Source: Ostrinia nubilalis (lineage: Eukaryota > Arthropoda > Insecta > Lepidoptera > Crambidae). Taken from it: DNA of 64,000 bases. The stretch spans positions 2,505,001 through 2,569,000 of the forward strand of contig NC_087114.1 of the NCBI RefSeq assembly GCF_963855985.1, in the 5' to 3' direction. Shown in pieces: positions 1-13,300 of this stretch (within the stretch, counting starts at the first letter, position 1; the number at the start of each line of letters is the position of its first letter). The position numbers and the translations under genes are program-made. Below the pieces are notes generated by a model. It made no database searches, had not been told where the DNA came from, and saw only the letters and a program-made list of their open reading frames with translations.

Positions 1-835
1 TAGTGATATAAGTCTGTCTCCTTATGGCGCTATTTGCATGTCGACAAAGAAGGATTTCATAAAGGTTAATATGATGCGGGTAGTGAGAAAATAACATTTA
101 TGTGCCTACCTTCAATTTGTTATATACTGTACCGAATGAAATAGTGATATATACTCTATTTCATTTTCCGCTATTTGCGTGCTGACATAAGATTTTCTAA
201 AGGTTAATAAGGTGCGGGTAGTCTGAAACTACAATTTGGATGTCTACCTTCAGTTTCTTATTTATTGCACCGAATGAAATAGAAATATAGTCTGTCTCGT
301 TTTGCGCTATTTGCATGCCGACTAGGAAGGATTTCATAATAGTTATTTTGATGCGGGTAGTCAGAAAATAACATTTGTTTGCCTACCATCAGTCAGTTTG
401 TTATTTACTGTACCGAATGAAATAGTTATATAGTTTTCATTTTGAGCTATTTGCATGCTGACATAATTAAAATTTTCTAAAGTTTAATATGGTGGGGGTA
501 GACGGAAAGTTAAAATTTGTGTGCCTACCTTCAGTTTGTTATTTATTGTGCCAAATGAAATAGTAATATAGTCTGACTCATTTTGCGCTAAGGAAGATAT
601 TGATGTGGGGTAGGCGGAAACTACTATTTGCATGCCTATCTTCAATTTCTTATTTATTGCACCGAATGAAATAGAAATATAGTCCGTCTCGTTTTGCGCT
701 ATTTGCATGCCGACTAGGAAGGATTTCATAAAAGTTATTTTTGATGCGGGTAGTCAGAAAATAACATTTGTTTGCCTACCATCAGTTTGTTATTTACTGT
801 GAAACAGAGATAGTAATATAAGTCTGTCTCGCTTA
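1..835. repeat. Tandem array, about 138-bp unit, about six copies
   Basis: The landmark GATGCGGGTAG (and variants) recurs at about 77, 215, 352, 491, 606 and 745, that is every 137-139 bp with one shortened unit of 115 bp. Each unit also carries the CCGAATGAAATAG block and GCGCTATTTGCATGC. The copies at 352 and 745 resemble each other most, suggesting a higher-order period. The array runs off the left edge. Confidence 0.85.
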
Positions 836-1371
836 GTTTAAGGATTTGAATAATTTGTACTTGTATTTTTCTAATCCGAGATTATGTTTCTAGTGGGTTA
901 TTTAAAATGTTGCTGCAAAGTATGTAGTAGTAAACCGCGTAGAAAAAAGTCCTTTGATACCTAGTTAAGTCTTGGATTAATTTCAGGCTCAAAAAAAAGT
1001 TATTGGTTATCAACCGTATCTTCACAGCATTAAGTTCAAATTGATGTGGTGACTAATTTTAACCAAGGCCTGGTTAAGGGTTAAATAGTAACACGGAAAA
1101 TAAATAAATGTTACAGCTGTTTAGGTATATAGTTATTTTATTTATTATTCTCACATCTATTCTACTCAATTAAGTATTTTCAATTTATTTAAATTAGTTA
1201 TAACGGGACTTTTTTACTTTTTGAACTATTTTGGCGTTTAACTTTTTTAAAACTTTCAAAGTCTATCAAATCACAGTGCCTGAAACTTCAAAGTTTGGCA
1301 CAGTTTTTGTGTAAATCGTTTCTCATTGAATTTGAATGATAATAAAATTGATTGATTTGGTCTGATTTCAG
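836..1371. other. AT-rich intron with no recognised feature
   Basis: This is sequence upstream of the first visible zinc-finger exon. It ends in a plausible pyrimidine tract and acceptor (TCTGATTTCAG). No gene or repeat was recognised. Confidence 0.5.
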
Positions 1372-4300
1372 AGAGCTCAAGGCCGACCTAGGGTAGTAAC
1401 GCCTGATAACGACTTGCTAGTTGTGGTAAGATATCTGTTCTACCAATAGTTCTGGGTATTTTTCTATTAATACTAATATAGATCGTGTCATCCACGAAGA
1501 AGCGCCCCACCGTTCTTCCGCTAATGTTTGAGTGTTATCGGTACACGCTAAATCATCCATGAGTGCACACGCACGCTACAATAATGACGTTCGGATTGCT
1601 CGGATCAAACTCCCCGCACCCCGCGCGACCGAGACCAAAAATTGGTGGGGCGCGTCTTCGTGGATGAAACGATCTATAGTTCTGGGTATTTTTCTATTAA
1701 TACTGTATTGTTCCTACAGGGTATTGCACATCTTTAAAAAAAATGAACAAAATCTTTGCTTTCCAGAGACCACGCCGCAGGAAGAATAAAGAACCGACAT
1801 CTGATCCCCAAATAGTGACGTGCCATAACTGCAACGAATCTTTCACTTCTAAAGTACGGCTGAAGTTTCACATGTAAGTTGGCAGTTATGGTGCTGTGTG
1901 CATCTAAAGTGCATGGCATATCTTACCGCTTTGACGTTACTTTGTATAAACCAACTACTAATTATTTCGTATTCCTACCACTAAGTATATTCTTTATTCT
2001 AACCACCGTATTTCCTATATCGAACTTCCTGTCCCTATATTTCCTTTTCGCACCACGTAGGCAGTTCCACGAGACCTCCACATCTGCCGGGCCATCTCGC
2101 TGTTCGTATGCCTGTACCTTAGGCCAGGGGTTCCCAAACTATGCGTTCTGACACGCTGAGGCCTCCGGAGTTCTTCTCAAACTTGAGCCCTATTTTGACT
2201 GATTTGATTGATGTGTCGCAAATAAATATTACCCGGTCTAAATGCATTTATACCCTATTTCTATTCCCTACCATAATATGCAATTCATGAGACCCTCACC
2301 CTTATCGATCCCGCTAATCCTATGCACTGTATTTAGGTAGGTATTTGTTCTTATTTTAAAGCACTGAACTTTTTTTTTTATAACACCAAGGCTAAAATCC
2401 ACATATTCCCTATTCCTACCACTATATTTTATTCATCATCATCATTTCAGCCATAGGATGTCCACTGCTGAACATAGGCCTCCCCCAATGCTTTCCATGT
2501 TGATCGATTGGTAGCAGCCTGAGTCCAGCATTCCTTGTTCCAACCACTATATTCCCTATTCCACCCACTATATCCCCTATCCCCACCACATAGGCAGTTC
2601 CACGAGACCCCCACCCCAGCCGGTCAATCCCGATATTCCTGCGCGGCGTGCGGCGAGCAGCAGTTCGCGACGGAGACGGCGCTGTTCGACCACGTGCACT
2701 TCCAGCACCACCGGCGCCGGCGCTGGCGCTGCCCCGTCGCGGGCTGCGGGAAGAGCTTCTACCTCAGGTGGGCAGGAGGCCAAGACTGACGTCATCTGAT
2801 AGGCAGAGACAGGAGAAAGACTGGGAGCAGCGAAGAAAGCTTCTTCCTGAGGTGGGTAGAGGAATTCTCAGGGTCTAGGAAAGATAGGAGCAGCTGAGAG
2901 GTTCAAGCTGAAGTTAGGAGCCTGCAGCAGTTTCTAGCTGGCTGGAGAGCAGCAGTGAGGTGAGACCAGCTCTGGAGAGATTGGAGTCTGATAGAACAGA
3001 ACATAGGATAGGCAGACACTGAGAGGCAGCGAAGAAAGCTTCTAACTGAAGTAAGGTTCCTTGTAGGAGTCCACAGCCGCTGGTTCGGCTGGTGGAAGCC
3101 ATACGAGGGCGCAGGGAATGGCTGGAATCAACGAAGAAAACTTCTAAGTTGTGACGCCTTCCAAGTGTCTACAGACGCTTGGAGCGGCTGGCGTCTGATG
3201 TACGAGGTATAGGGAGTGTCTAGAACTATAAGAAGTTTACATCTAGTAGTAGTTACAACAGCTGGTCAAATGGGGCTTCCATCTAAGAGTCTGCAAAGCT
3301 GGTCTTGATTCTGACGTAAGTAGCACGGAACACAAGCAGTTCTCACTCTTAAGACCAGGTGTTAAGCTCCACAGTCCCGCCACTCGTGCGCGGCGTGCGG
3401 CGAGCAGCAGTTCGCGACGGAGACGGCGCTGTTCGACCACGTGCACTTCCAGCACCACCGGCGCCGGCGCTGGCGCTGCCCCGTCGCGGGCTGCGGGAAG
3501 AGCTTCTACCTCAGGTGGGTGGAGTTCCCAGGGTCTAGGGCAAGCAGCGACTGAGACCAGCGTAAAGAGGTTCTACCAGAAGTTCCCAGGGTGTAGGAGG
3601 GGTGGGAGCAGCGGAGAGAGCGTCAAACTGAGGTGTGAGATGAGTCCAGGATATAGGGTCTGGGAACAGTGTAGAGAGCTTCTAGCTGAGGTGATCCTGC
3701 AGAAGACTGAGGCTGGAGAGAGTCAGAGGGCATAGGAGAGACAGAGACTGAGACCAGCGGAGAGAGGTTCTACCTGAGGTGAGCTGTAGGAAGCTACAGG
3801 ATCTAGGAGGAGAGCAGTGGAGAGAGGTTCTAGCTGAGCGGCTGGACTATGATATGTAAGAAAGTGGCGCAGAAAGTGGCTGTGTCCAGCGGAAAAGCTG
3901 ACTAAGGTGCTGCATGAAACAGCTGGCAGCATGTGCACAGGTCTTAGGATATCCAGAGTCTAGAAACAAAGGAGAGAGCTTCTACCTGCGATAAGGTGTC
4001 TGACAGAAGTGAACTAGTCGCTGGATCAGCTGGTGGAAGACATATGAGGGTGTAGGGAGTATCTAGAATCCAAGAAGAGAGCTTCTAAGGTATGACACTT
4101 TCCAAGAGTTTGCAAAGCTTGATTCTGGCGTTAGATGCACAGAATACAATACAAGTAGTTTCAACTTTAAAAGTGTTTCGTCTTTCAGACTAGGTGGCAA
4201 AGTTCAGTATCCCAAGTGGTAGACTTTGAAAAGAGTTTGAGCAGAAGTCAATTAGTATTTTTTTCCTCAGAGCAACACTGACGAAGCACAGTCGCACTCA

Positions 4301-7300
4301 CACGGATACTCGGCGCTATGTGTGTGTGACTTGCGGAAAAAGGTTCTTGGATAAGCAGACTTTGGATGAGCATGGTGTCACTCATTTACAGGTAAAAATT
4401 AAAACTTGTGATTTTCTTTGGGTTTCCGAAGGCAAGGTTCTTTAGGTAAATAGAGGAAACAATCGGTCAAGTGCTACTCTATTAGAATTATGACCATGAC
4501 TATGACCATACCATCTACTACTACTCGTATTAAAAGAGGGAAGGAAATTAAAAACCCCAAAACTCGATTCTTATAAATATTATTGTCCTTTCTCTATTGA
4601 AGACAATCTGACAGAGGCTTACAAATAGGGGCCTTTAGCACAGAATAATAATAAGTACTACGTACAGAAGTTTTACTTCGCGAAGGTATTTAAAAAAATG
4701 TATGCTCAATGTCATTAACAATATGGTGTAATTTAGCTTGTCTCAAGAGTCAAGCAAGTTTGTCAGAAGTTTTGTTGACAAACGTCAGTGATCGGTACTG
4801 CGCCGAAGCTATAGGGCTGACTTCGGTAAAATGATGTGACGTGAGGTGCCAATCTGCAGAAAATGGCGGAGGAAATACATGATTTAGCATGAATTATCAT
4901 GAATAATATTAACTACTTATTTACCTCTCAGTGTCTTCAGGCAACTTAAAAAAGTACATTCTGTGTTTTTATTATTATTTAGGCAGTTAAATACTGCACA
5001 GTATTTAGTACACCATTTTCATTATTTTTTTCCATCATACACAAGAATACGCGTGCGTGAGTCAATGTTCGCTCGTATGTGAGGCCTTGTCGAATAGTAC
5101 TCTTGTAGGGGGCAATCGTGCGTGTTTTGTTTTCGATGTAAACTCGCGGAGATGAACAGGCCTGCCTTTAGGCAGCAGCCTCTAGATCGCGGACGAATAT
5201 CCTTGGACAATAACACTAGTTTCATTGGGTTCCGGAAGACAGTGTCGAGTTTTAGTTGGGCCCCGCCCTTCTGGTGGAGAGCCTCACATAACCCACAGCC
5301 CATCCACATCGGATAAAGGGAACCTTCTGGGGTACACAACTAAAAAGGGTCCATTCTTCTCAGATCAAACCATTCCAATGCCACATCTGCCTGAAGCAGC
5401 TGACTCGGCGCTCGCGTCTCCGAATGCACCTACGAGCCCATGAGGAGGAGCTTACTCCTACCTTGGTGCTGGTGTGTGCCGCGTGCCGACGTGCCTTTCG
5501 CGGACAGTCGGACGCTCAGGTAGGTCTTAGGCCCAGAACAGACGGTGAAACGCAACTGCAACTGCTAGTTACTTTTGAGTTGCATCTAAGTTTCTGCCAT
5601 AGCGTCCGTTGAGAGACCACACATGACGCGACCAGTTTGAAACTGTCAGTTTCAGTTTCATTCATCAGATTGATCAGAAAGTTGCAGTTTCGTTTCACCG
5701 TCTGTTCTGGGCCTTACTGACCAGGAAATAAGCAGGTCGGACTAGCCAGGGAACGTGTAACTTCAGTCAAGATTCCCCAGTCAGGAGTTGCAGTAAAGAC
5801 GCCAATTGATGTTTCCTGTAAAGAACATTCACAGGCAGAGACAGCAGACTGGATACCATACCATGCAGAAGGTATACCCCTCGATAGCTTCAAGATTCTT
5901 AAGTAGAAACGGCAGCCAGAAGATGTGGCATTCAGTAAGGTCGCTCTATAGCTTCTTCTAGAAGAAGATGCTCAAATAGGTCTGACTGGCCAGGAGATAC
6001 CATGCAGGACAGGTGCCACTTTATGCCAAGAAACATCAACCAGGAGATACCAAAGGTCACGAGGATCAACATAAAACCGTTCCAATGCCACATCTATTTT
6101 ATTTTATTTTTTATTTTATTGAACACCCGGGTCGCCACCATGTCGGTCCGAGTACAGGAGCAGAGCACGAGGGCGATTCCACTGCAGCGAGGCGTTAGGC
6201 AGGGAGATGTTATATCTCCGAAACTGTTCACCGCTGCATTGGAAGACGCTCTCAAACTCCTGGAATGGAAAGGATTCGGCATAAACATTAATGGCGAGTA
6301 CATCACTCACCTTCGGTTTGCCGACGATATTGTGGTCATGGCAGAATCGTTGGAAGATCTTGGCACAATGCTCGAAGACCTTAATCGAGTTTCCCAACAG
6401 GTAGGCCTGAGGATGAACATGGACAAAACGAAGCTTATGTCGAATGTCCATGTTACGCCCTACCCAGTTTCAGTTGGGAGCTCAATTCTCGAGATTGTCG
6501 ACAAGTATGTCTACCTCGGACAAACGATTCAGCTAGGTAGGTCCAATTTCGAGAAGGAGGTCAATCGTCGAATCCAACTCGGCTGGGCAGCGTTCGGGAA
6601 ACTACGCAACATCTTTTCGTCCAAATTACCTCAATGCCTGAAGACTAGAGTGTATAACCAATGTGTGTTACCAGTGATAACTTATGGCTCGGAAACGTGG
6701 CCTCTCACTATAGGCCTTATACAGAAGCTCAAAGTTGCACAGCGTGCTATGGAGAGGGCTATGCTTGGTGTTTCTTTGCGAGATCGAATCAGAAATGAGG
6801 AGATCCGTAAACGAACCAAAGTCGCTGACATAGCCCGACGTATTAGCAAGCTGAAGTGGCAATGGGCAGGGCACATAGTACGCAGAACTGACGGCCGATG
6901 GGGCAGAAAGGTTCTGGAATGGAGGCCGCGTACCGGAAAACGCAGCGTGGGACGTCCACCTACAAGGTGGACCGACGACATCGTAAAGGTAGCAGGGAAG
7001 CGCTGGACGCAGGCCGCTACCAATCGATCAACATGGAAAGCATTGGGGGAGGCCTATGTTCAGCAGTGGACGTCCTGTGGCTGAAATGATGATGATGATG
7101 TTGATGAACACCCGGGTAGGCGATAACAGACCCAGGGACCGACAGGTAGGCAATAACAGGCCAGGGGGATACTCAGGTAGGCTATAACAGGTCAGGGGGA
7201 TGCTCAGGTAGGCGATAGCAATCAGGAGATAGGTAGGTCTAATATATTTGTGTTTTCTTCCTTCAGGAACATATTGCGAATTCCCCAGAGTGCATGGAAG

Positions 7301-10300
7301 GGTTTGTCAAAGAGCTGAAGCAAGAAGCAGATGAAGCGACCGCCCAACTTTCACCCACCAGTGGGCTTGTTAAAGTTATAGGTGAGTCCAGTGTTTCATC
7401 TCTTTGCTAACGCGTCTATTCTCGTTTCCGCCGCTACAACTCCTGTGTAGCCAGGATCTACAGCTAGACCGCCAATAAAAACCCAACCAGTGAAGGTCAA
7501 AACTGTCATGGGGAAAAGTTAAAATTTCATTGGACCCGCAACGAAATTAATCAGAAGGACATAGGAGTTTGAAGTTAAGGTTCCATTAGTGACATTTCCT
7601 GCCATTTCACCCAGAATCCCCTCTACCCCGGCCGTGGCCGTCTCTTAATCTAAAACAATGAAGAAGCCGGTTTCGTCAACCTGTCCTGTATCTTTAGGGT
7701 GCATCTTCAATGTTCATTATCCGGCTCGAAGGACCAATATGTTGCTAATAGAGTATAATCTTCCAAAATAACATAGTCATCAATGACCCCAAGCTACCCA
7801 TCCTTATCGCTCGCGCGTAATTATGTTGCTGTCGCGCTCGCACACTCACTGCGGCCGCCCGTCGCACAGTCGCGACAGCAATATAATTACGCGCGAGCGA
7901 GAAGGATGGGTAGCCTGGGGTCATTGGACGAAATTCTACGTGCTTGGCGACTGGACTATAGTTACTCATATGTAACACAGAGTCCCCGCCGCCCCCGGCC
8001 GTGGTCCCGCGGCAGGTGTCAAACGCGCTAGCGGCGCCACTGCTTGTCGGACTAACGAATGAAACGCACAGCGTCATGCGCGTCGTCTAGATAGAAAATT
8101 AGGAGTTGCTAGTGCACGCGGCAAGAGGATACTTGTCTTAGGGCACTTTGACATTTTTCTTGCTGTTTATGATTCTGCCAAACAGGGAAGAATGAAGAAT
8201 GTTCACTAATTTTGTTTTTTAGCTTTCTGTATTCTCTGTTAAAAATAAAAAAACACACGTGAAAGAATTATTTCGATACGTCAATTAGTTTCCAAGATAT
8301 TGAATTTTAAAAGTGCAGGCGGCGGCCGGCCCGCCATTTTATGCGCGTGACGTCATATTACAACGACTGGCTCATATTTGTATGGGTGGAATCTTGCAAA
8401 CTGAATTAAGACCCACTTCCAGGCAACCGATTAAGCTGAAATTTCGCAAACACATGTGATTTGGATGACCATGCAATATTATGATGACATGGAGCTGATC
8501 TGATGATGGAGCTGGAAGGTGGCCATAGCAACTCTATAATAAAACGACTTAAATGCATCGAGTTTGGGCTCGTTCGTTTTGTATTGATGAGTATTTTAAT
8601 TCTATATAGTAATCGGGGTCTAATGATGGAGCTGGAAGGTAATTCGCAATAAAACGACACAATCGCATCAAGTTTGGGTTTGGTTCAATTTTAATTTCTG
8701 TGATGGGTCTGGGTTTTAATATGTATAATAAGTTTGTATTTACAAAAAAAATTTATTTAAGTATGTTTATATCCGTTTTCTAGTGAGCGGACGCTGTGAA
8801 TGTACGTCACACGGGGTCACGTGACCGTCGGCGGGACTCAATATTTAAGCGAACTTTGAATGCCTATAAAATCATAACTACTGGGTATTTTTGAATGAAA
8901 TAAAAACTAATGTATTTGTAAATGTAAAAGCTTAACTGTAACATAGGTTTCAAGTGATTTTGCATACCTAGTAACATTCTCAATTCTAATAGTGACATTT
9001 CTTGCTCCCCCACTGTCTATTAGTGACATTTTCTGCCATCAGTCTATTTGTGACATTTTCTATCACTGTGTCATTTTCTGGCATCACTGTCAATTATATA
9101 GTTCCAAAATACTGGACTGTCCTGTCGATGACATTGACAGTGGGGCGCCACCGTCAATACCGGATCGCTGGTTCAGATTTTTGCCATGTTGGAAACCATA
9201 TAGTTGAACGATGGTAGCGCCCCCCTGTCATTGAGTTTGGCGGGACAGTTCAGCGTGGGTCATCTATAGTTCCAATATACTGAACAGCCCCCCTAGACAA
9301 AACGCACTTTTTGATCGAATCGAAAATCGAATCCGTCAAAACTCCATACAAAAAAGGGGCTTTTCGACCACTTTTCGACTGGTTTGCGATTATAATTTGC
9401 ACTTTGTCTAGACCCACTGTCCTATACCCGTGACATTGACAGCGGGGCGCCATCGTCTGTACTGGATCGCTGGTTCCTATTTTTGCCATGTTGGAAACTA
9501 TACAGTTAAACGATGGTGGCGTCCCCCTGTCAATGAGTTTGGTGGGACAGTTCAGTTTAGGTCATCTGTTATTTTCTGCCATGTCACCCTAGAGTCCCCT
9601 CCGCCGCCGGCCGTGGTCCCGCGGCAGGTGTCAAACGCGCTAGCGGCGCCATTGCTTGCCGGATTGACGGACGAAGCGCGAAGCGTCATGCGTGTTGTGG
9701 AGATTGAAAAGGCATTCCGCTGCGAATACTGCGAGGAGTGAGTGTTTGTATTTAGGGTAGAGACTATAGTGCATTATAATCATGGTCATGATCATAATCG
9801 TAATCAATTTCTCAATCATCATCATCATCATCATTTACATCAGCGGTCCCAGATCATCATGTCTTTTATTTAGTTTTAGTATCCAATGCAGAAACAACCC
9901 GGCAAGTTGGGGAGTCCTGGCTTATTAATTTGTCCCTTACGCCCGTATTCACAAACATTAGTATGAGGTCTCACAGTGCGCGTGGACGCACAGGTGACAC
10001 ACGATCCAATCACAGAACTCGATTCAACGCTGAGCATTTGATTTTCTGCTTCACTTAAGCAAGCATCGTTTGTGAATACGGGCGTTAGTCGTCTCTTACG
10101 ACATCCACCACGACAATCCATCATCATGGCAATAAAGTTGAGCTACTGTAGCCAGAAGTATACTTTAGCTATCTAAAGCCTGGTCCGTGAGCACGTAGAA
10201 TTTTGTCCAATGACCCCAAGCTGCCCATCCTTGTCGCTCGCACGTAATTATGTTGCTGTCGCGCTCGCACACTCACTGCGGGCGCACGAGCGATAAGGAT

Positions 10301-13300
10301 GGGTAGCTTTCGGTCATTGGACGGGATTCTACGTGCTCACGGACCAGGCTTTCTAGATTATGATGATGAACTCTTCGATAAGAATAACTAAAAGATTGAT
10401 GATGATTATGAATTGATGGGGGAGGCCTATGTTCAGCAGTGGATGTCCTGTAGCTGAAATGATAATGATAAAATGAACTGAGAAGTTCAAAACTATAACA
10501 TTCAAAATGTATTGCAGTGTGTTTTATTTGGAAGACGCTCTCAACTCTCACCGCGCGATACACAAGGGCGTGAAGAATCCATTCGTTTGCCACATATGCA
10601 AAGTCAGCTTCGCCACTTATTCCAGGTTAGTGTTTGAGGAACTTCTTGGCATTATGTGAGCTATGTCATTGTAGCAAAACCTCATCTCATTCTTTGAACT
10701 AGGTAAGTTGTCGCTAAAGTTAGTACTTCTTTTGCTTAATAACTTTATATTAATACCGCTTCTGCCTCAAAAATACATCGTTTCAACCTAATGTTGGCCA
10801 CTGCTAAAGTCCGGTCGCCGAGCACGTAGACTTTCGCGATAAGGATGGGTCGCTTGGGGTCATTGGACGAAATTCTACGTCCTCGGCGACCGGACTTTAG
10901 GTAAAAGCATCTCACGGATTTCCACAACGACTGAACCTGCGCTGCCCGTATTCAGGTCTTTCAGGTCTGGGACCTTTACCAGATTGTTGAAAAATGCTTA
11001 CTGGACTGTATCTTTAAACCTTCAGACAAAATCCCCATCTAAACTTTCGTCATCTTAATTTTGTTTACTTTATGAGGTAGCCCATTTCTTTCACATCTAT
11101 AGGTGTCATGTACTTACTTCATTAATTACAAAGTGTAGTCCGTTTCGCTAGCTACTATACTTCTTCAAGAAGTGTTCTTAAAGTTTTTCAAAGTGTATCT
11201 CCCCAACAGATGCACAACCCACAAAACTACCCACGGTTTCTACAAGCGTTCCCTAGCTGAAGCCAAGAAGAACGCTTCCAAGCCCAGCGAGCCAGAAGCA
11301 GGCCCTTCAGCCACCGGTATACTGGGATATGGAGGGTTTCCAGTCGTCAAGCACTTCCTTTGTGAGGTACCATCATCAGGTCATTTAGGCTGGGTTTCCA
11401 CAAAAGCAGAGAGGAGATGTCATGTATTTCCACATCCTTTCTCCGCTCAGCTTTGGTTCGGAAATCTGAATCTGGTTACTTCCCTTTGGTGGAAACCGGG
11501 CTTTGGTCTTCACTGCAGGAGCACAATCGTCTAATTTACCACAGGCAAAAGGACAACATTTAGAGTAAGTAATAAAGTGAAGCTAAGAAGACGAAGTGAC
11601 AAATTCTGCGATGCATATGGAGGATTTCCAAAGCGATCTCTCTACGAGGTATCATCATCAGGTCATTTAGTCTCCACTGCAGGAGCACGACCCTCTAATT
11701 TACCAGAGGCAAATGGAAGATTTGGCTTAATACTCCCACGCTGGCCAGACGGGTTGGGGAGGCCTGATTTCACATTGTCCCTTAGTCACATCCACGCCAT
11801 CCACGGGAAGAGTGAAGGTGGTCCTATCCTACTTTAACCACTGGCAAACAGGCTACGGAGGTTTTCCCATCCTGAAGCACTTCAGGTGAGGTATCATCAT
11901 CAAGTCATTTAGACTCCACTGTGGTAAGAAGACCACCTGCTGCTACAATACCCAGGTTTTAGGGCAAAATTTTCTGTTTGATTTGGTTGATATAAGGGCT
12001 TTTCCTGATTTTTTAAGTCCGCCTGGTCAGCTACCACCATCTTACCTAAGTCTGTCGCTATCAACAATGTTAACAACATTGATTGATGTGTTCCGGCAGT
12101 TGGAGGTAAGATAGCCAGTTCCTCCGTGGTTGAGGATTCCGGGTGAAGCTCGCTTCCACCTTCGGCCTGATCGTCACTTACCATCAAGTGAGAGGCAGGC
12201 CACGTTGTAGATAAAAAATATACTTTCTCTCTTCAGGATTGCGGGAGATCCTACCTGCATTGGACGTATCTACAAGTACACAGGAGGATGAAACACGCCA
12301 ACGACTTCTTGTATAAATGTAACCACTGCGATCTGACCTTTCCTAACAGGTAATAAATAAAATATACTATGGTCATCATCATCATCATCATCTCACCATT
12401 GGACGTGCTGCATAGGCCTCCCCCAATGCTTTCTATGTTGCCCGGTTAGTAGCGGCCTGCGTGCAGCGCCTTCCTGCTACCTTTACGAGGTCGTCGGTCC
12501 ACCTTGTGGGTGGATGTCCCACGCTGCGTTTTCCGGTACGCGGCCTCCACTCCAGAACCTTGCTGCCCCATCGGCCGTCAGTTCTGCGTACTATGTGCCC
12601 TGCCCATTGCCACTTCAGCTTGCTAATCCGTCGGGCTATGTCAGCGACTTTAGTTTACGGATCTCTTCATTTCTGATTCGATCTCGTACTGTCGTCGTAT
12701 ACTGTGATACGATGGTTTCTATGACAGTTTAACTTTCCCCCGGGACAAACTTGGCCTTTACTGGTTGGGTTATTGGCGGTCAAGTTGTAGATCCTGGCTA
12801 CACAGGAGTTGCAGCGGTGTGGGAACTAGAGGTGGGAATAGTCCTTTCCAGTTCGAAGAAGCAGCGCAAGAAACTCAAGTCACCGTTGCGTTGTCACAGT
12901 GTACACTAAAAAGTAAATAGGTTTTTATTATTCGGCATGTGACGATGCACAGCATCTGGTGAGAGAGAGATGCGTCTACTTCCGGTGTAGTTTTTAACCA
13001 TTTTATACCTTAAATGACGTCATTTCCGCAATTATTTAATAGGAATTGATTTGACTTACTTCCGTTTGCCGCCATTTTAGTCACCTGGGGGCGAGCTTGC
13101 TCGGAGTTCTTCATAGCGTCTTTAACTTCCAAACTAGCAACATCGTAAGCAGAAACTCTGCTCAGATTTTTACTGAAATAATTTATTTCTCAACGTTCTT
13201 ATACTAAGTTTAAAATTAAAAAGTGCAATTGACCGCGCGTGTGTGACCGCGAACGACATGTACGTGATGGTGGTTGGCGCCAAAGGGGACGAGTGTCTTC

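Noticed and set aside
6135..6143. GCCACCATG resembling an ideal translation start for the RTE ORF
   Set aside because: It lies at the 5' truncation point next to the target duplication and begins in the middle of the RT domain.
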